Below are positions 1 through 7,848 of a stretch of DNA of 26,055 nucleotides, one piece after another. Source of the stretch: CBETVX01 sp965539935 (GTDB lineage: Bacteria; Bacillota; Clostridia; Peptostreptococcales; Caminicellaceae); the NCBI GenBank assembly GCA_965539935.1, contig CBETVX010000043.1, forward strand, positions 1 through 26,055, read 5' to 3'. Position numbers and translations under genes: made by a program. Under the pieces are notes generated by a model. It ran no database searches. It worked only from the letters and a program-made list of their open reading frames with translations, and had not been told where the DNA came from. How positions within the stretch are numbered: position 1 is the stretch's first letter; each line of letters begins with the position of its first letter.

Positions 1-60
1 ATAAATTACAAATCATTACCAGTAAAAAATTGGGTTTTTATTGCTTTTACCGACCCATAA

Positions 61-117
61 GCTTGGACCAAAACCTAGTAACTACGAACTAACAAAGCGT
101 CGTAAGACGTCTTTGTT
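61..117. repeat. Degenerate repeat tail and hairpin in the 5' gap
   Basis: Bases 61-90 read like a decayed copy of the GACCCAAACCT / AACTGT part of the modular repeat found elsewhere in the window (compare 16853-16900). It is followed by a hairpin with arms AACAAAGCGTC-like (91-101) and GACGTCTTTGTT-like (106-117) around a GTAA loop, with one unpaired T. There is no clean T-run, so terminator function is uncertain. The rest of 1-235 is AT-rich. I see no gene in it and only weak promoter candidates (a TATAAT at about 133) for the following CDS. Confidence 0.4.
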
Positions 118-235
118 CTTCCAAAATGTTCATATAATAATTTAATATACATTTACACTTTTATTTATGTTAGAATAAAATGATGTAGTAGAAATAATAT
201 TTAGTGGTGACTAATTAATATAAAGGAGTTTTTCC

Positions 236-1414
236 ATGGAGAAGGATAAATTCAAGGTTATAAAGGGTGGTGGGAATAGGCTCCCAAAACCTAAATATAG
301 ATATATAAAGGGCTATGCCACCAATACTCGCCTTATGGGAGTAATAGGAGTACAGCTATTTTGGCAAACTGAAGAAGGATATGAATATGTACAGTTTTTC
401 CATTTAGATTATGAAGAATATGGCATAGATGGCTTTGAAAGTCTAACTAATGCGAGATACGATGAAATAAATATAGTAACTAATAAAATGATGGGTGGAC
501 TGGGTGGTAAATTTGTTAGAATAAGTGAAAGGGAAGGTATATATCTAATAAAGGAAAGTTACAAAATAAATGAAAAATACAATCAACATTTACCAGGTCT
601 TATAGAAGAATATGAATATTTATTAGAAAGGGATATTTCCTTAACTAAGCAAGAAGAACAGGAGCTGTGGTATAAAATATGCGAACCAATAGATAATGAT
701 ATTCAATTAGTAAACTATTTTTTAATGAGGGCCATTGGAGCAGATGGGACCGGAAAAGAATTTCTAAGTCTAAAGGATACCACTGGCTTTAAACCAGTAA
801 ATAAATCCTATACCCTTATAAAAAATGTGGTTGAGGTATCCCATAGTAAAGATGGAGTAAATTATTATAACTCCGAATCGGTTATAGATTTAGATAAGGG
901 ATACCAGCTTATAATATCAGAAATTGCAGTAAAGGATACGGATATGGGTCCAAGGGTAGTATCGGCTGAAGTTAAAAGCAAGATGAGGATATCCACCATA
1001 GAGGCAGCCTTTCAGCTTAAAAAGCCGGAGTATGTATTAATATATTCCTTAAATGATTTTATAGAGTTTATAGAGATATTTGATGGAGAAAAGCCAGGGG
1101 CTATGCAAAATATCCACCAAGCCGGTTTTTTATATACAGAGTTTAATCCCAACAATGACCATGTGAAGCAGCCTATATATTATCTAAATGGAGATATATA
1201 TGCGGTGTATTATGTGACTACAGGAAATCAACTGGCGGTGGCAGCCTATAAGGAAGAAAACCTAAAGGATATAAAGGCGTATTTTAATGTAGAAGAATTT
1301 AAAGAGATAATGGAATTTGAAAGTGAGTTTAAGATAGATAATCCTATATTATATGAATTTGTGCAAAGTGGATATGATAATTTTTATCAATTTATCAATG
1401 ATGAAAACAGCTAA
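236..1414 (+). CDS. Hypothetical protein, 392 aa, unrecognised
   Basis: I do not recognise this protein. The start is well supported: ATG with AAAGGAG about 8 nt upstream, and the reading frame stays open for 392 codons with clostridial codon use. The product is acidic, without signal peptide or membrane helices, and rich in aromatic residues (many Tyr and Phe), so it is probably a soluble cytoplasmic protein of mixed alpha/beta structure. The first 35 residues are basic and carry a GGG-N-R-L-P-K-P-K-Y stretch. It ends 14 nt before the next start and is followed at once by that gene's ribosome site, so it is probably co-transcribed with the AEC permease. That pairing gives no functional clue. 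No catalytic motif is evident. Confidence 0.8.
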   Translation: MEKDKFKVIKGGGNRLPKPKYRYIKGYATNTRLMGVIGVQLFWQTEEGYEYVQFFHLDYEEYGIDGFESLTNARYDEINIVTNKMMGGLGGKFVRISEREGIYLIKESYKINEKYNQHLPGLIEEYEYLLERDISLTKQEEQELWYKICEPIDNDIQLVNYFLMRAIGADGTGKEFLSLKDTTGFKPVNKSYTLIKNVVEVSHSKDGVNYYNSESVIDLDKGYQLIISEIAVKDTDMGPRVVSAEVKSKMRISTIEAAFQLKKPEYVLIYSLNDFIEFIEIFDGEKPGAMQNIHQAGFLYTEFNPNNDHVKQPIYYLNGDIYAVYYVTTGNQLAVAAYKEENLKDIKAYFNVEEFKEIMEFESEFKIDNPILYEFVQSGYDNFYQFINDENS

Positions 1415-1428
1415 TAAGGGGGATGAAA

Positions 1429-2385
1429 ATGGCAGCGCAAGGGCAAGTAATGGTATTATTTTTGCTGATTTTAGCAGGATATATCATAAAGAAACTTAAT
1501 GTAATAACTGATAATATTAATAAGGAATTAACTAATCTAATACTATATGTAACTTTACCATCTTTTTTGTTAACGGCTATGAACTTTGATTTTTCTCCAG
1601 AGGTTTTAGTAAAAAGTGGAAAGCTAGTGGCAATATCCCTTAGCATATATGCCTTTACAACTTTACTTTCCTATGGAGTGGCGAAGGTCTTTAAAATAAA
1701 GGGGAATACCAAGGACATTCTACAATTTATTATAGTGTTTTCAAATGTAGGCTTTATGGGATATCCTGTGGCTCAAGCAGTTTTCGGAGAGGTAGGCACC
1801 TTTTATGCAGCCATTTACAATCTTCCCTTTAATATATTGATCTGGACCCTAGGTGTTTATTTTATGACTAGAAAACATGAAGAGGAATATTCTATTTCGG
1901 ATATAGAATCTTCCCCTCAGATAGGTGAAACTAAATTCAGCTGGAAAGTATTTGTTAATCCTGCCATCGTAGCTGTTATATCGGGATTTATTATGTTTGT
2001 TTTTTCTATCAAATTACCAGCACCAATATTTAACACTCTAAAACTAATAGGGGATACAACTACTCCCCTGGCTATGATGTTTATAGGAACTACCCTTGCA
2101 GATGTGGATTATAAGGATATATTTGTGGATAAGAGAGCATTTCTATTCAGTATAATAAGGCTTTTGATTATACCTGTTATGGCCATGCTTGTGCTTCAAT
2201 TTTTAGGATTTAAGGATTATTTAGTAGGTATTCCTGTAATCATCCTTGCAATGCCAGCACCGGCCATGGTTACAATCCTAGCAACTAAATATAATAATGA
2301 CTATCATCTAGCTTCCAAGACAGTGTTTTTATCAACTTTATTTTCAATCCTAACTATACCATTGGTTCTAATTTTATTGGGTTAG
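1429..2385 (+). CDS. AEC family transporter (auxin efflux carrier superfamily permease)
   Basis: An integral membrane permease of about 318 residues with roughly ten hydrophobic helices. These include an N-terminal LFLLILAGYIIKKL segment, a central SNVGFMGYPVAQAVFG segment typical of AEC/MleP-type carriers, and a C-terminal AMPAPAMVTILATKYNND segment. Known AEC members export or exchange small organic acids such as malate; the substrate here is unknown. A longer reading starts at ATG 1423, but that codon touches the AAGGGGG Shine-Dalgarno (1416-1422). The ATG at 1429, six bases downstream, is the better start. It lies directly behind the unknown 392-residue gene. No clear terminator follows its stop. 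Confidence 0.85.
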   Translation: MAAQGQVMVLFLLILAGYIIKKLNVITDNINKELTNLILYVTLPSFLLTAMNFDFSPEVLVKSGKLVAISLSIYAFTTLLSYGVAKVFKIKGNTKDILQFIIVFSNVGFMGYPVAQAVFGEVGTFYAAIYNLPFNILIWTLGVYFMTRKHEEEYSISDIESSPQIGETKFSWKVFVNPAIVAVISGFIMFVFSIKLPAPIFNTLKLIGDTTTPLAMMFIGTTLADVDYKDIFVDKRAFLFSIIRLLIIPVMAMLVLQFLGFKDYLVGIPVIILAMPAPAMVTILATKYNNDYHLASKTVFLSTLFSILTIPLVLILLG

Positions 2386-2508
2386 CTATGCATTTGCTGT
2401 CGAAGGATATTTATTACTAAAATTAAGGAAATAAAAAATCAAAAGATAAGTGAATGACTTTAAGAAATTAGCAAGAAAACTAGCTGAAATATCGAAGGAA
2501 AATTCGTA

Positions 2509-2529
2509 AAATTGACAGGAGGTCAATTT
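2509..2529. other. Small hairpin with AGGAG loop in a convergent gap
   Basis: Perfect 8-bp arms AAATTGAC and GTCAATTT enclose an AGGAG loop. It lies between the 3' ends of the AEC gene (plus) and yyaC (minus). No T-run follows on either side, so it is not an obvious terminator. The rest of 2386-2564 shows no gene. Confidence 0.4.
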
Positions 2530-2564
2530 AGCGACCCTCGAAGCTTTATTAAATATCAAATCAA

Positions 2565-3101
2565 CTATTTTATAGACTTTAAAAAACTATGAACTATCAC
2601 CTCGGCCATATCCATAACCATACTAAGCCTAATATTATAAATAGGAAAAATATCATCGTAACCAAACTTATCAACAATACCAACAATAGAAAGGTCTCCC
2701 ACAGAAGGGAGGCTTTTTCCTACTCCTTTACCGGGATAAATAGGACCATACCTAATCTGAATATTCCCTATATAATTTTTTTCACCTAAACAAGCATCCA
2801 CAGCAACTACATATGGATTTAAATGTTGTTTATATATACTATCTAAATTTTCCTTTAGATTTACTGCATGTATAGGGTCCCTAAGGGTACCGTAGACGGG
2901 ATACTTGAAATCAACTTTTTTAAGCATAGTACCTACTATAGGCCCTAGGGCGTCACCAATACATCTATCTGTTCCAATACAAACTACTATAGTATTGGAT
3001 GATAGCTTTTCTTTAAGACATGACGAAAGGATATCTATAGTATCATCATCTTCATAGTGGGATTTGATTTCCTTAAATAGGTCTAAATTATTTATTTTCA
3101 A
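2565..3101 (-). CDS. yyaC: Sporulation protein YyaC (DUF1256, GPR-like fold)
   Basis: Resembles YyaC, a spore-formers' protein related in fold to the germination protease GPR and believed to act as a protease-like or binding protein during sporulation. The family signature is visible as VVCIGTDRCIGDALGPIVG near the N-terminus, followed by YVVAVDACLG and a GVGKSLPSVGDLSIVG segment. The length (about 178-182 aa) is normal. The furthest upstream start is GTG at 3113, but that codon sits inside the G-rich ribosome site (3111-3118). The TTG at 3101, about nine bases beyond it, gives MKINNLDLF and fits better. It is a single minus-strand gene. Just upstream an inverted repeat (CCCCAT / ATGGGG) includes the ribosome site. 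Confidence 0.85.
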   Translation of the reverse strand: MKINNLDLFKEIKSHYEDDDTIDILSSCLKEKLSSNTIVVCIGTDRCIGDALGPIVGTMLKKVDFKYPVYGTLRDPIHAVNLKENLDSIYKQHLNPYVVAVDACLGEKNYIGNIQIRYGPIYPGKGVGKSLPSVGDLSIVGIVDKFGYDDIFPIYNIRLSMVMDMAEVIVHSFLKSIK

Positions 3102-3114
3102 AAGATAAAACACC

Positions 3115-3139
3115 CCCCATATTCATATATATGATGGGG
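3115..3139 (-). promoter_or_regulatory. Inverted repeat covering the yyaC ribosome-binding site
   Basis: CCCCAT (3115-3120) pairs with ATGGGG (about 3133-3138), enclosing an AT-alternating stretch that can extend the stem. On the minus-strand transcript the G-rich arm is the Shine-Dalgarno of yyaC, so the hairpin would hide it. Regulation is inferred; only the symmetry is seen. Confidence 0.4.
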
Positions 3140-3234
3140 TATTATATTTTATCCACAATTTAAATTTATAATAAATTTCTATAGGTTATAAAAAAAGAAT
3201 AAATGGTAAAAATATATGTTATGGAGGTGGTTAA

Positions 3235-3645
3235 GTGAAGAAAAAAATTTATATTACCATAATAATATTGTTGACCTTCATAACCAGTATTTCTATGACC
3301 TACCTACACCCAAATAAAGAGGAAATATTACCTAGTGCCTTTATAGGCTTCATGGAAGGCTTTGCAAACCAAGATAATGATGAAAGTAAGGTTAATCATA
3401 TAATAGAAGATGAGATGCTAGGTAAATTCACAGAATTTTATGCAGGGAAAGAATTATCGGAGCTAAAACCATACCAAAAAGAAGAACTAAGATACATACT
3501 TGAGAGTATAGGACTGTACAATATAGAAGAACTTAAAAAGCTGCTCAGCGGTGATTTTGGGGAAAATGAAGAAAAGATATATACTTTACTTAGTGAGAAC
3601 TTATTTGATGAGGATATAATGAAAATAAATGAGTTGCTAGAATAA
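3235..3645 (+). CDS. Small exported or membrane-anchored hypothetical protein
   Basis: A 136-residue protein starting at GTG with a strong GGAGGTGG site about 6 nt upstream. The first 23 residues form a basic start (MKKK) and a hydrophobic stretch (YITIIILLTFITSISMTYL), that is, a signal peptide or single anchor. The remainder is acidic and helix-forming (many Glu/Lys/Leu) and should lie outside the membrane. I do not recognise a family. It stands alone on the plus strand, opposite yyaC upstream and converging with the large minus-strand gene, and is closed by a hairpin terminator at 3652. Confidence 0.7.
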   Translation: MKKKIYITIIILLTFITSISMTYLHPNKEEILPSAFIGFMEGFANQDNDESKVNHIIEDEMLGKFTEFYAGKELSELKPYQKEELRYILESIGLYNIEELKKLLSGDFGENEEKIYTLLSENLFDEDIMKINELLE

Positions 3646-3651
3646 AAAAGG

Positions 3652-3682
3652 GAAGGGCTTAGCCCTTCGCCTTTGCTTTTGT
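3652..3682 (+). terminator. Intrinsic terminator of the small exported protein gene
   Basis: GAAGGGC and GCCCTTC arms (3652-3658 and 3662-3668) enclose a TTA loop, followed by GCCTTTGCTTTT. It lies 7 nt after the stop codon. Confidence 0.6.
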
Positions 3683-3690
3683 AAAATTTT

Positions 3691-3716
3691 ACCTACCACC
3701 TGTTACCTGTCACCTA
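3691..3716. repeat. Isolated ACCTGTT-type heptamer module
   Basis: A short run of ACCTACC / ACCTGTT / ACCTGTC / ACCTATT units, spaced seven bases apart. It matches the last module of the larger composite repeats. Its right end overlaps the stop codon (3714-3716) of the converging minus-strand gene. Confidence 0.6.
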
Positions 3717-6536
3717 TTCTGTATACATATTTTTAATTTCGTAGGTTACATACCCATCATTTACAGTGAATTCCATATATTTAAGTTCATCAAATATATC
3801 TATACCATTGTGTTCAGGGTAGGATTTAAGATTTACAATCCTTACTCCATCTTTTACATCTACATGATATTCATCATTGTTTCCACCGGTTAATACCCAT
3901 ACATCAATATTCTTTTCATCCTTTAAAGATTGCAGGGTGTCAAAGAATAGTTTTTCTTCTAACTCATCATTAAAGGTAAGCTCTTCAGGCATTAGTATAA
4001 ATAAATTACTACCTTCAATATTATCTAATACATCTAAAAGCCATGGCCATTGGTCTAAGTTTGCCGTTCTCATACTGCCACCTGTATTGTCTAGCTTTAT
4101 AAATGTACTATTTTTATAATTTATCATTGAATAGCTTCTATCTCCAACTATATGATTATTTGTAATCTTATTTTTAAGTTCTTCATCAATTGAACTTGCA
4201 AAAACACTAAATCCAGCTTCCTCTGATAAATCAGCCATTTTGTCTAAAACTAAATTATCCAGTAAAGTATCTATATTGTCCACCTTACCATGGGCTATGA
4301 ACCTAAATGAATCTTCTCCTTGAAGCTCTGAAGGAGTATTTCTAATATCTGACTGGCCCTCAACATTTTGTGGAATATTAGAAGGGAGCTCCATGTTGTA
4401 AAAGGCTGTAATATCATCTATATATATATATCCAGAGTCAAGATAATTAGGGTCGGTTTCAGCAAGGTAGACCCTTTGAAGTTTAAGGGGTGCTACGGCC
4501 TCTGAAGGTACATTAACCTCAACAAATTCCCAGCCCTTCCAATTGACACTTCTTGCAAAATCAAGTTTATAGGTAGTACCATTGGCATCCACAAGATTAC
4601 CCCTTAGCCAATGTTCATTGCCATTTCTTCCGTATACCCACATTCCTAGCTTTTGGGGTTTCTTTTCAATATCAATTCCATCATTATTAAATACTATATA
4701 GGCTGCCCTAGTGGCAGTAGTAGTGGAAAAATCGTAGCTTAGTTTACCAGATTTACTACCATTTTTTTCTTTGGAACTTAAACTGTATTGACCAGTGACT
4801 TCCTCGGGATAGGATAGAAACTGTCCATTATCTGTTTCAAAATCATCAAGAATTACCTCATCATATCCAATAGCAATTGGAATATGATATTTTAGTTCTC
4901 CTATAGAAGCTTCTATAATATCACTGGCACTTTTATTTGAAGAAATGAATTTATTATCTTCAACCCTTCCTAAGCTATTGGGGATATTCCAATCAATATC
5001 TTCGGCAGTTATTTTAGCTCCATAGCCCTCTGAATCAATTCCATAAATCTCTAGCTTAACTTCACTATCAGTGTCCATGAGAATCTGGGAAGGATATATC
5101 TCAAGGCTTTGAGGTTTATCTAATACTCTTATTTCACAGCTAGCCGATTTCCCCCTATAGGAAGCTGTAATTACAGCCTTTCCAGAGGTTATGGCACTAA
5201 AGGTACTTCCATTAAATTCCCCTTCTACACCTACAACATCCCATTTTACATCCTCAGGGTCTACTTCATAGGGCCTGTAGTTTTTATCATAACCATTAAT
5301 TTCAATATCTATAGAAGTACCTGCAAACATAGTTTCTTCTTCCAAGTCTATTTCTATATCTTTGAAGGAAGACTCAGGAGCATCATTAAGTACTGCTAGG
5401 GCATTTACTAGACTTCTTTCAAACTGGTCAGAAGGATAATTGGCAATAGATAGATCCTCTTTTCCAGGTTCTCTTATTATCATCTCTGTGGAGCCACCAC
5501 CGTCAAGATTTATTGCGTTATAAGCCCCAAGTTCCTTAAGTAGCTCAGCCAATTCACTTTGGGTTACTCCTGGATAAGATGAAGTTCTCCCATCTACAGT
5601 TAGAAGTATGACTTCTTCTTTATCTTCCGTTATCCCTAGGGCCGTTCTCGGATGACTTCCTGGTATTTTCACAGAAAAGTCCTCTAAAACTTGACCATCC
5701 TTTAGGATGATGGCTCCTCCACCTAAGGTAAGTTTGATGTTTTCTATGTTTGGGTCGTTTTCTATACTTAAACTTATATCATCCTTAACAGAAAAATTAT
5801 CCAATAAAGTTTGTGCATAGGTTCCAGTGGTGGATATGACAAATCCATCCTCAGGAATTTCCACGGCTTCTAGACCCTGTCTTATATCTGTAACTTTATT
5901 ATCTTCAACCACTATTTCCACAATATCTGGATAACTTTCATTGCCAAAGGACATTTGTCCCCAGTTTTTATCTAATAGCACAGTATTATTTACTATATAG
6001 GGTTTATTTACAAAACCTATATTTAATAGATAACCATTATTTTCATTTTCTAATGTTACCTTTGTTAATCTCCAATAATCTAAAAAGGCCTGATCAAAAT
6101 CATTTATATTAAATGTAGCAAATTTAGGGTCAAATATAGAAGTAGTAATAAGCTCCCCATCCTTTACTATAGGCCCCATAGTTGCAAAGGTTTTGGTGTC
6201 AAAGAAATCGCCATTTATTGCTCCCACTATATTATCACTGTTTTCATCATTTGTTGCTAGTTTTGTAAGCTGACCACGACTGGAAAGACCTTCAGCACTG
6301 GTTAATACATCTAGGGAAGTATATCTATCATTAAGATTAACTCTCATGATATTTAGATTAAGCCATCCCTTATCGGTAAACCTTAATATATTTTCATAGG
6401 TAACCCCTGGAGAAATTTGCTTCAATTCCTGCTCCTGATATATATTAGTAAATTCTGCAAAGGAAAAGGAAATAGGTGCATGTATTACTAATGCCGCAAT
6501 AAGGCCAGCACATACTTTTTTATTAAAATTAAACAT
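3714..6536 (-). CDS. Secreted phosphodiester glycosidase (NAGPA-type) with Ig-like and jelly-roll domains
   Basis: A 940-residue exported protein. Residues 1-27 form a signal peptide (FSFAEF junction). Residues 80-385 match the phosphodiester glycosidase/NAGPA family (formerly DUF2233): GAINGDFFD at 105-113, GPIVKDGELI at 121-130, LGGGAIILKDG at 271-281, SHPRTALGI at 294-302 and AINLDGGGSTEMII at 341-354. Members of this family remove sugars held through phosphodiester bonds in glycans or wall polymers. Two Ig-like (bacterial Big-type) domains follow at about 393-473 and 474-557. Next is a carbohydrate-binding jelly-roll-like domain at about 560-715. The last 200 residues (with GDRSYSMIN, LDNTGGSMR, VWVLTGG) look like a degenerate calcineurin-type phosphoesterase or similar, which I cannot prove. 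The ATG start has GAGGATG upstream. It probably acts at the cell surface. Confidence 0.85.
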   Translation of the reverse strand: MFNFNKKVCAGLIAALVIHAPISFSFAEFTNIYQEQELKQISPGVTYENILRFTDKGWLNLNIMRVNLNDRYTSLDVLTSAEGLSSRGQLTKLATNDENSDNIVGAINGDFFDTKTFATMGPIVKDGELITTSIFDPKFATFNINDFDQAFLDYWRLTKVTLENENNGYLLNIGFVNKPYIVNNTVLLDKNWGQMSFGNESYPDIVEIVVEDNKVTDIRQGLEAVEIPEDGFVISTTGTYAQTLLDNFSVKDDISLSIENDPNIENIKLTLGGGAIILKDGQVLEDFSVKIPGSHPRTALGITEDKEEVILLTVDGRTSSYPGVTQSELAELLKELGAYNAINLDGGGSTEMIIREPGKEDLSIANYPSDQFERSLVNALAVLNDAPESSFKDIEIDLEEETMFAGTSIDIEINGYDKNYRPYEVDPEDVKWDVVGVEGEFNGSTFSAITSGKAVITASYRGKSASCEIRVLDKPQSLEIYPSQILMDTDSEVKLEIYGIDSEGYGAKITAEDIDWNIPNSLGRVEDNKFISSNKSASDIIEASIGELKYHIPIAIGYDEVILDDFETDNGQFLSYPEEVTGQYSLSSKEKNGSKSGKLSYDFSTTTATRAAYIVFNNDGIDIEKKPQKLGMWVYGRNGNEHWLRGNLVDANGTTYKLDFARSVNWKGWEFVEVNVPSEAVAPLKLQRVYLAETDPNYLDSGYIYIDDITAFYNMELPSNIPQNVEGQSDIRNTPSELQGEDSFRFIAHGKVDNIDTLLDNLVLDKMADLSEEAGFSVFASSIDEELKNKITNNHIVGDRSYSMINYKNSTFIKLDNTGGSMRTANLDQWPWLLDVLDNIEGSNLFILMPEELTFNDELEEKLFFDTLQSLKDEKNIDVWVLTGGNNDEYHVDVKDGVRIVNLKSYPEHNGIDIFDELKYMEFTVNDGYVTYEIKNMYTE

Positions 6537-6556
6537 ATAATCACATCCTCATTTAT

Positions 6557-6571
6557 TATGGTCAGACCATA
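6557..6571. promoter_or_regulatory. Dyad symmetry TATGGTC-A-GACCATA upstream of the secreted glycosidase gene
   Basis: Perfect 7-bp arms around one base, 21-35 bp before the start codon of the minus-strand 940-residue gene. Size and symmetry suit a dimeric repressor operator. The regulator is unknown. Confidence 0.4.
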
Positions 6572-6750
6572 TAAGAAACAGGTTACAGGTTTGGGTCAAA
6601 GCCTACAGGGCTTGGCTGATAGCCGATAGCTTATGGCCAATAGCAAGAAATTCTTAATTCTTAACTTTTAATTTTTAATTCTTAATTCTTAATTCTTAAT
6701 TTACTTCTTAACTCACTTCACCTATTCATTATTCAGTATTAATTATTCAT
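6572..6750 (-). repeat. Modular heptamer repeat, minus orientation
   Basis: Read on the minus strand, this copy contains in order: module A (AATTAAT...GAATAATGAATAGG), module B (several TTAAGAA heptamers), module C (TTGCTATTGGCCATAAGCTATCGGCTATCAGCC), module D (GGCTTTGACCCAAACCTGT) and module E (AACCTGTT). This is the same order as the plus-oriented copies at 11217, 11686 and 16637. Module A overlaps the last codons and the TAA stop of the ttcA-like gene (6743-6745). The element fills the gap between two minus-strand genes. Confidence 0.8.
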
Positions 6751-7468
6751 TAATTTTTTTCTCCCATATATTCAACTGCTCTTTATTCATTAGGGCCGAT
6801 AATAGGCTTGTACTGGCATGGGGAATATCCTTATAAATCTGCTTAAGTAAATTTTTCATATATTCTCTTTTAGTATTTCCATCGGCTGGACAAGGACTCT
6901 TAACCCTTGGAATATTATTTCTCTTAACAGCTCCTTTGATCTGCCTTTCTTCAGCATAAATAAGGGGCCTTATGGCGGTAATATTTCTACGGCTCAAATA
7001 TGTAACGGGACTGAAGCTATTGATTCTACCTTCATAAAACATGCTTAGAAGCAATGTCTCTATGGCATCATCCCTATGATGACCTAAAGCCAACTTATTT
7101 ACTCCATGTTCTTGGCACATTTCATGGAGTATAGCTCTCTTAAAACGTGCACATAATGAACAAGGATTTTTTTCCTGTCTTTCTTCAAATACTACTTTAC
7201 CAATTTCTGTATGTCTAATAATATACTCAATATCATTTTTTTTACAAAACTCTTCAATTGGAGATAGGTCAAAATTATCGAAACCTAAGGTCAAAGAAAA
7301 TGCCTTTAATTCATAGTTAACAGGTGAAAAACGTTGAAAAAGTTTAAGACCATATAACAAAGTCATACTATCCTTACCACCTGAAACACCAACTGCAATA
7401 ACATCTCCCTCTTGAATCATATCAAAATCAATTACCGCTTTCTTAATACATCCTAGTATCTTTTTCAC
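6743..7468 (-). CDS. TtcA-like tRNA 2-thiocytidine biosynthesis protein (PP-loop ATPase)
   Basis: An ATP pyrophosphatase of the TtcA/TilS superfamily, 241 residues. The PP-loop SGGKDS is at 29-34. The Cys pair CSLC at 103-106 and a third Cys at 193 (SPCPADG) match the [4Fe-4S]-binding pattern of TtcA. LALGHHRDDAIETLLLSMF at 126-144 is the family's second signature. TtcA adenylates and thiolates cytidine 32 of some tRNAs in the cytoplasm. Clostridial genomes carry several TtcA-like paralogues, so the exact substrate is uncertain. The start codon is GTG or the following Lys region; an AGGAGGGAT site lies just upstream. Its 3' end runs into module A of a repeat. A TATAAT-like box lies about 20 bp upstream on the minus strand. 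Confidence 0.85.
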   Translation of the reverse strand: MKKILGCIKKAVIDFDMIQEGDVIAVGVSGGKDSMTLLYGLKLFQRFSPVNYELKAFSLTLGFDNFDLSPIEEFCKKNDIEYIIRHTEIGKVVFEERQEKNPCSLCARFKRAILHEMCQEHGVNKLALGHHRDDAIETLLLSMFYEGRINSFSPVTYLSRRNITAIRPLIYAEERQIKGAVKRNNIPRVKSPCPADGNTKREYMKNLLKQIYKDIPHASTSLLSALMNKEQLNIWEKKINE

Positions 7469-7579
7469 TACAAAATCCCTCCTAACTACAATTATAATGG
7501 AAAAGAAATTACAAAATAATTAAATATCTATTACAATATTAACTTACTATTGTGGTATTAAATCTTACTAGATGAAATT

Positions 7580-7695
7580 AGACACTATAGGGTTTCTGCT
7601 GAGGCGACTTTAAAGAGCTGTTTTATCGTATTTATGTTTTATGAAATATAAAAACAGGTCTTTATCGGAGACCGAAGCAGATTCCTATAGTGTCT
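7580..7695. ncRNA. Structured 116-nt element (three-way junction), RNA or MITE-like DNA
   Basis: The outer arms AGACACTATAGG (7580-7591) and CCTATAGTGTCT (7684-7695) pair perfectly. After a 3/2 internal loop, TCTGCT (7595-7600) pairs with AGCAGA (7676-7681). A 10-nt single strand GAGGCGACTT follows. Then comes a long hairpin (7611-7664) whose arms are TAAAGA.CTGTTTTAT and ATAAAAACAG.TCTTTA with one mismatch and one bulge. A tight hairpin TCGG-AGA-CCGA (7665-7675) abuts it. No T-run and no reading frame are present. It lies in the divergent gap between the ttcA-like gene and the export gene, upstream of the latter's promoter. I do not match it to a known RNA family. Terminal inverted repeats of a small transposon remnant are the alternative; no target duplication is obvious. 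The transcribed strand is unknown. Confidence 0.5.
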
Positions 7696-7743
7696 TAACG
7701 CTACTAACTATTAACTGCTGTCAAAGCTTCCCTCTATAAAATG

Positions 7744-7772
7744 TTGACATACACATACTACCATAATATACT
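7744..7772 (+). promoter_or_regulatory. Sigma-A promoter for the small export protein
   Basis: TTGACA (7744-7749), 17-bp spacer, TATACT (7767-7772). The next gene begins 76 bp downstream. The match to consensus is strong; use is inferred. Confidence 0.75.
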
Positions 7773-7848
7773 GATAACGAAATGAACTAAAAATACTTTG
7801 CTAGATAATAACACTAATGGCTAGCAGCTAAAAGTTGGTGAGAAAATC

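Noticed and set aside
2509..2529. CsrA-binding hairpin
   Set aside because: It has a GGA in the loop, but lies between two converging 3' ends, where translational control has no target.
2386..2564. Decayed gene after the AEC permease (KLARKLAEISKENS-like frame)
   Set aside because: Only about 20 codons, no start with a ribosome site, and no homology that I recognise.
7580..7695. Terminator for one of the flanking genes
   Set aside because: The genes diverge from it, there is no T-run, and the fold is branched.
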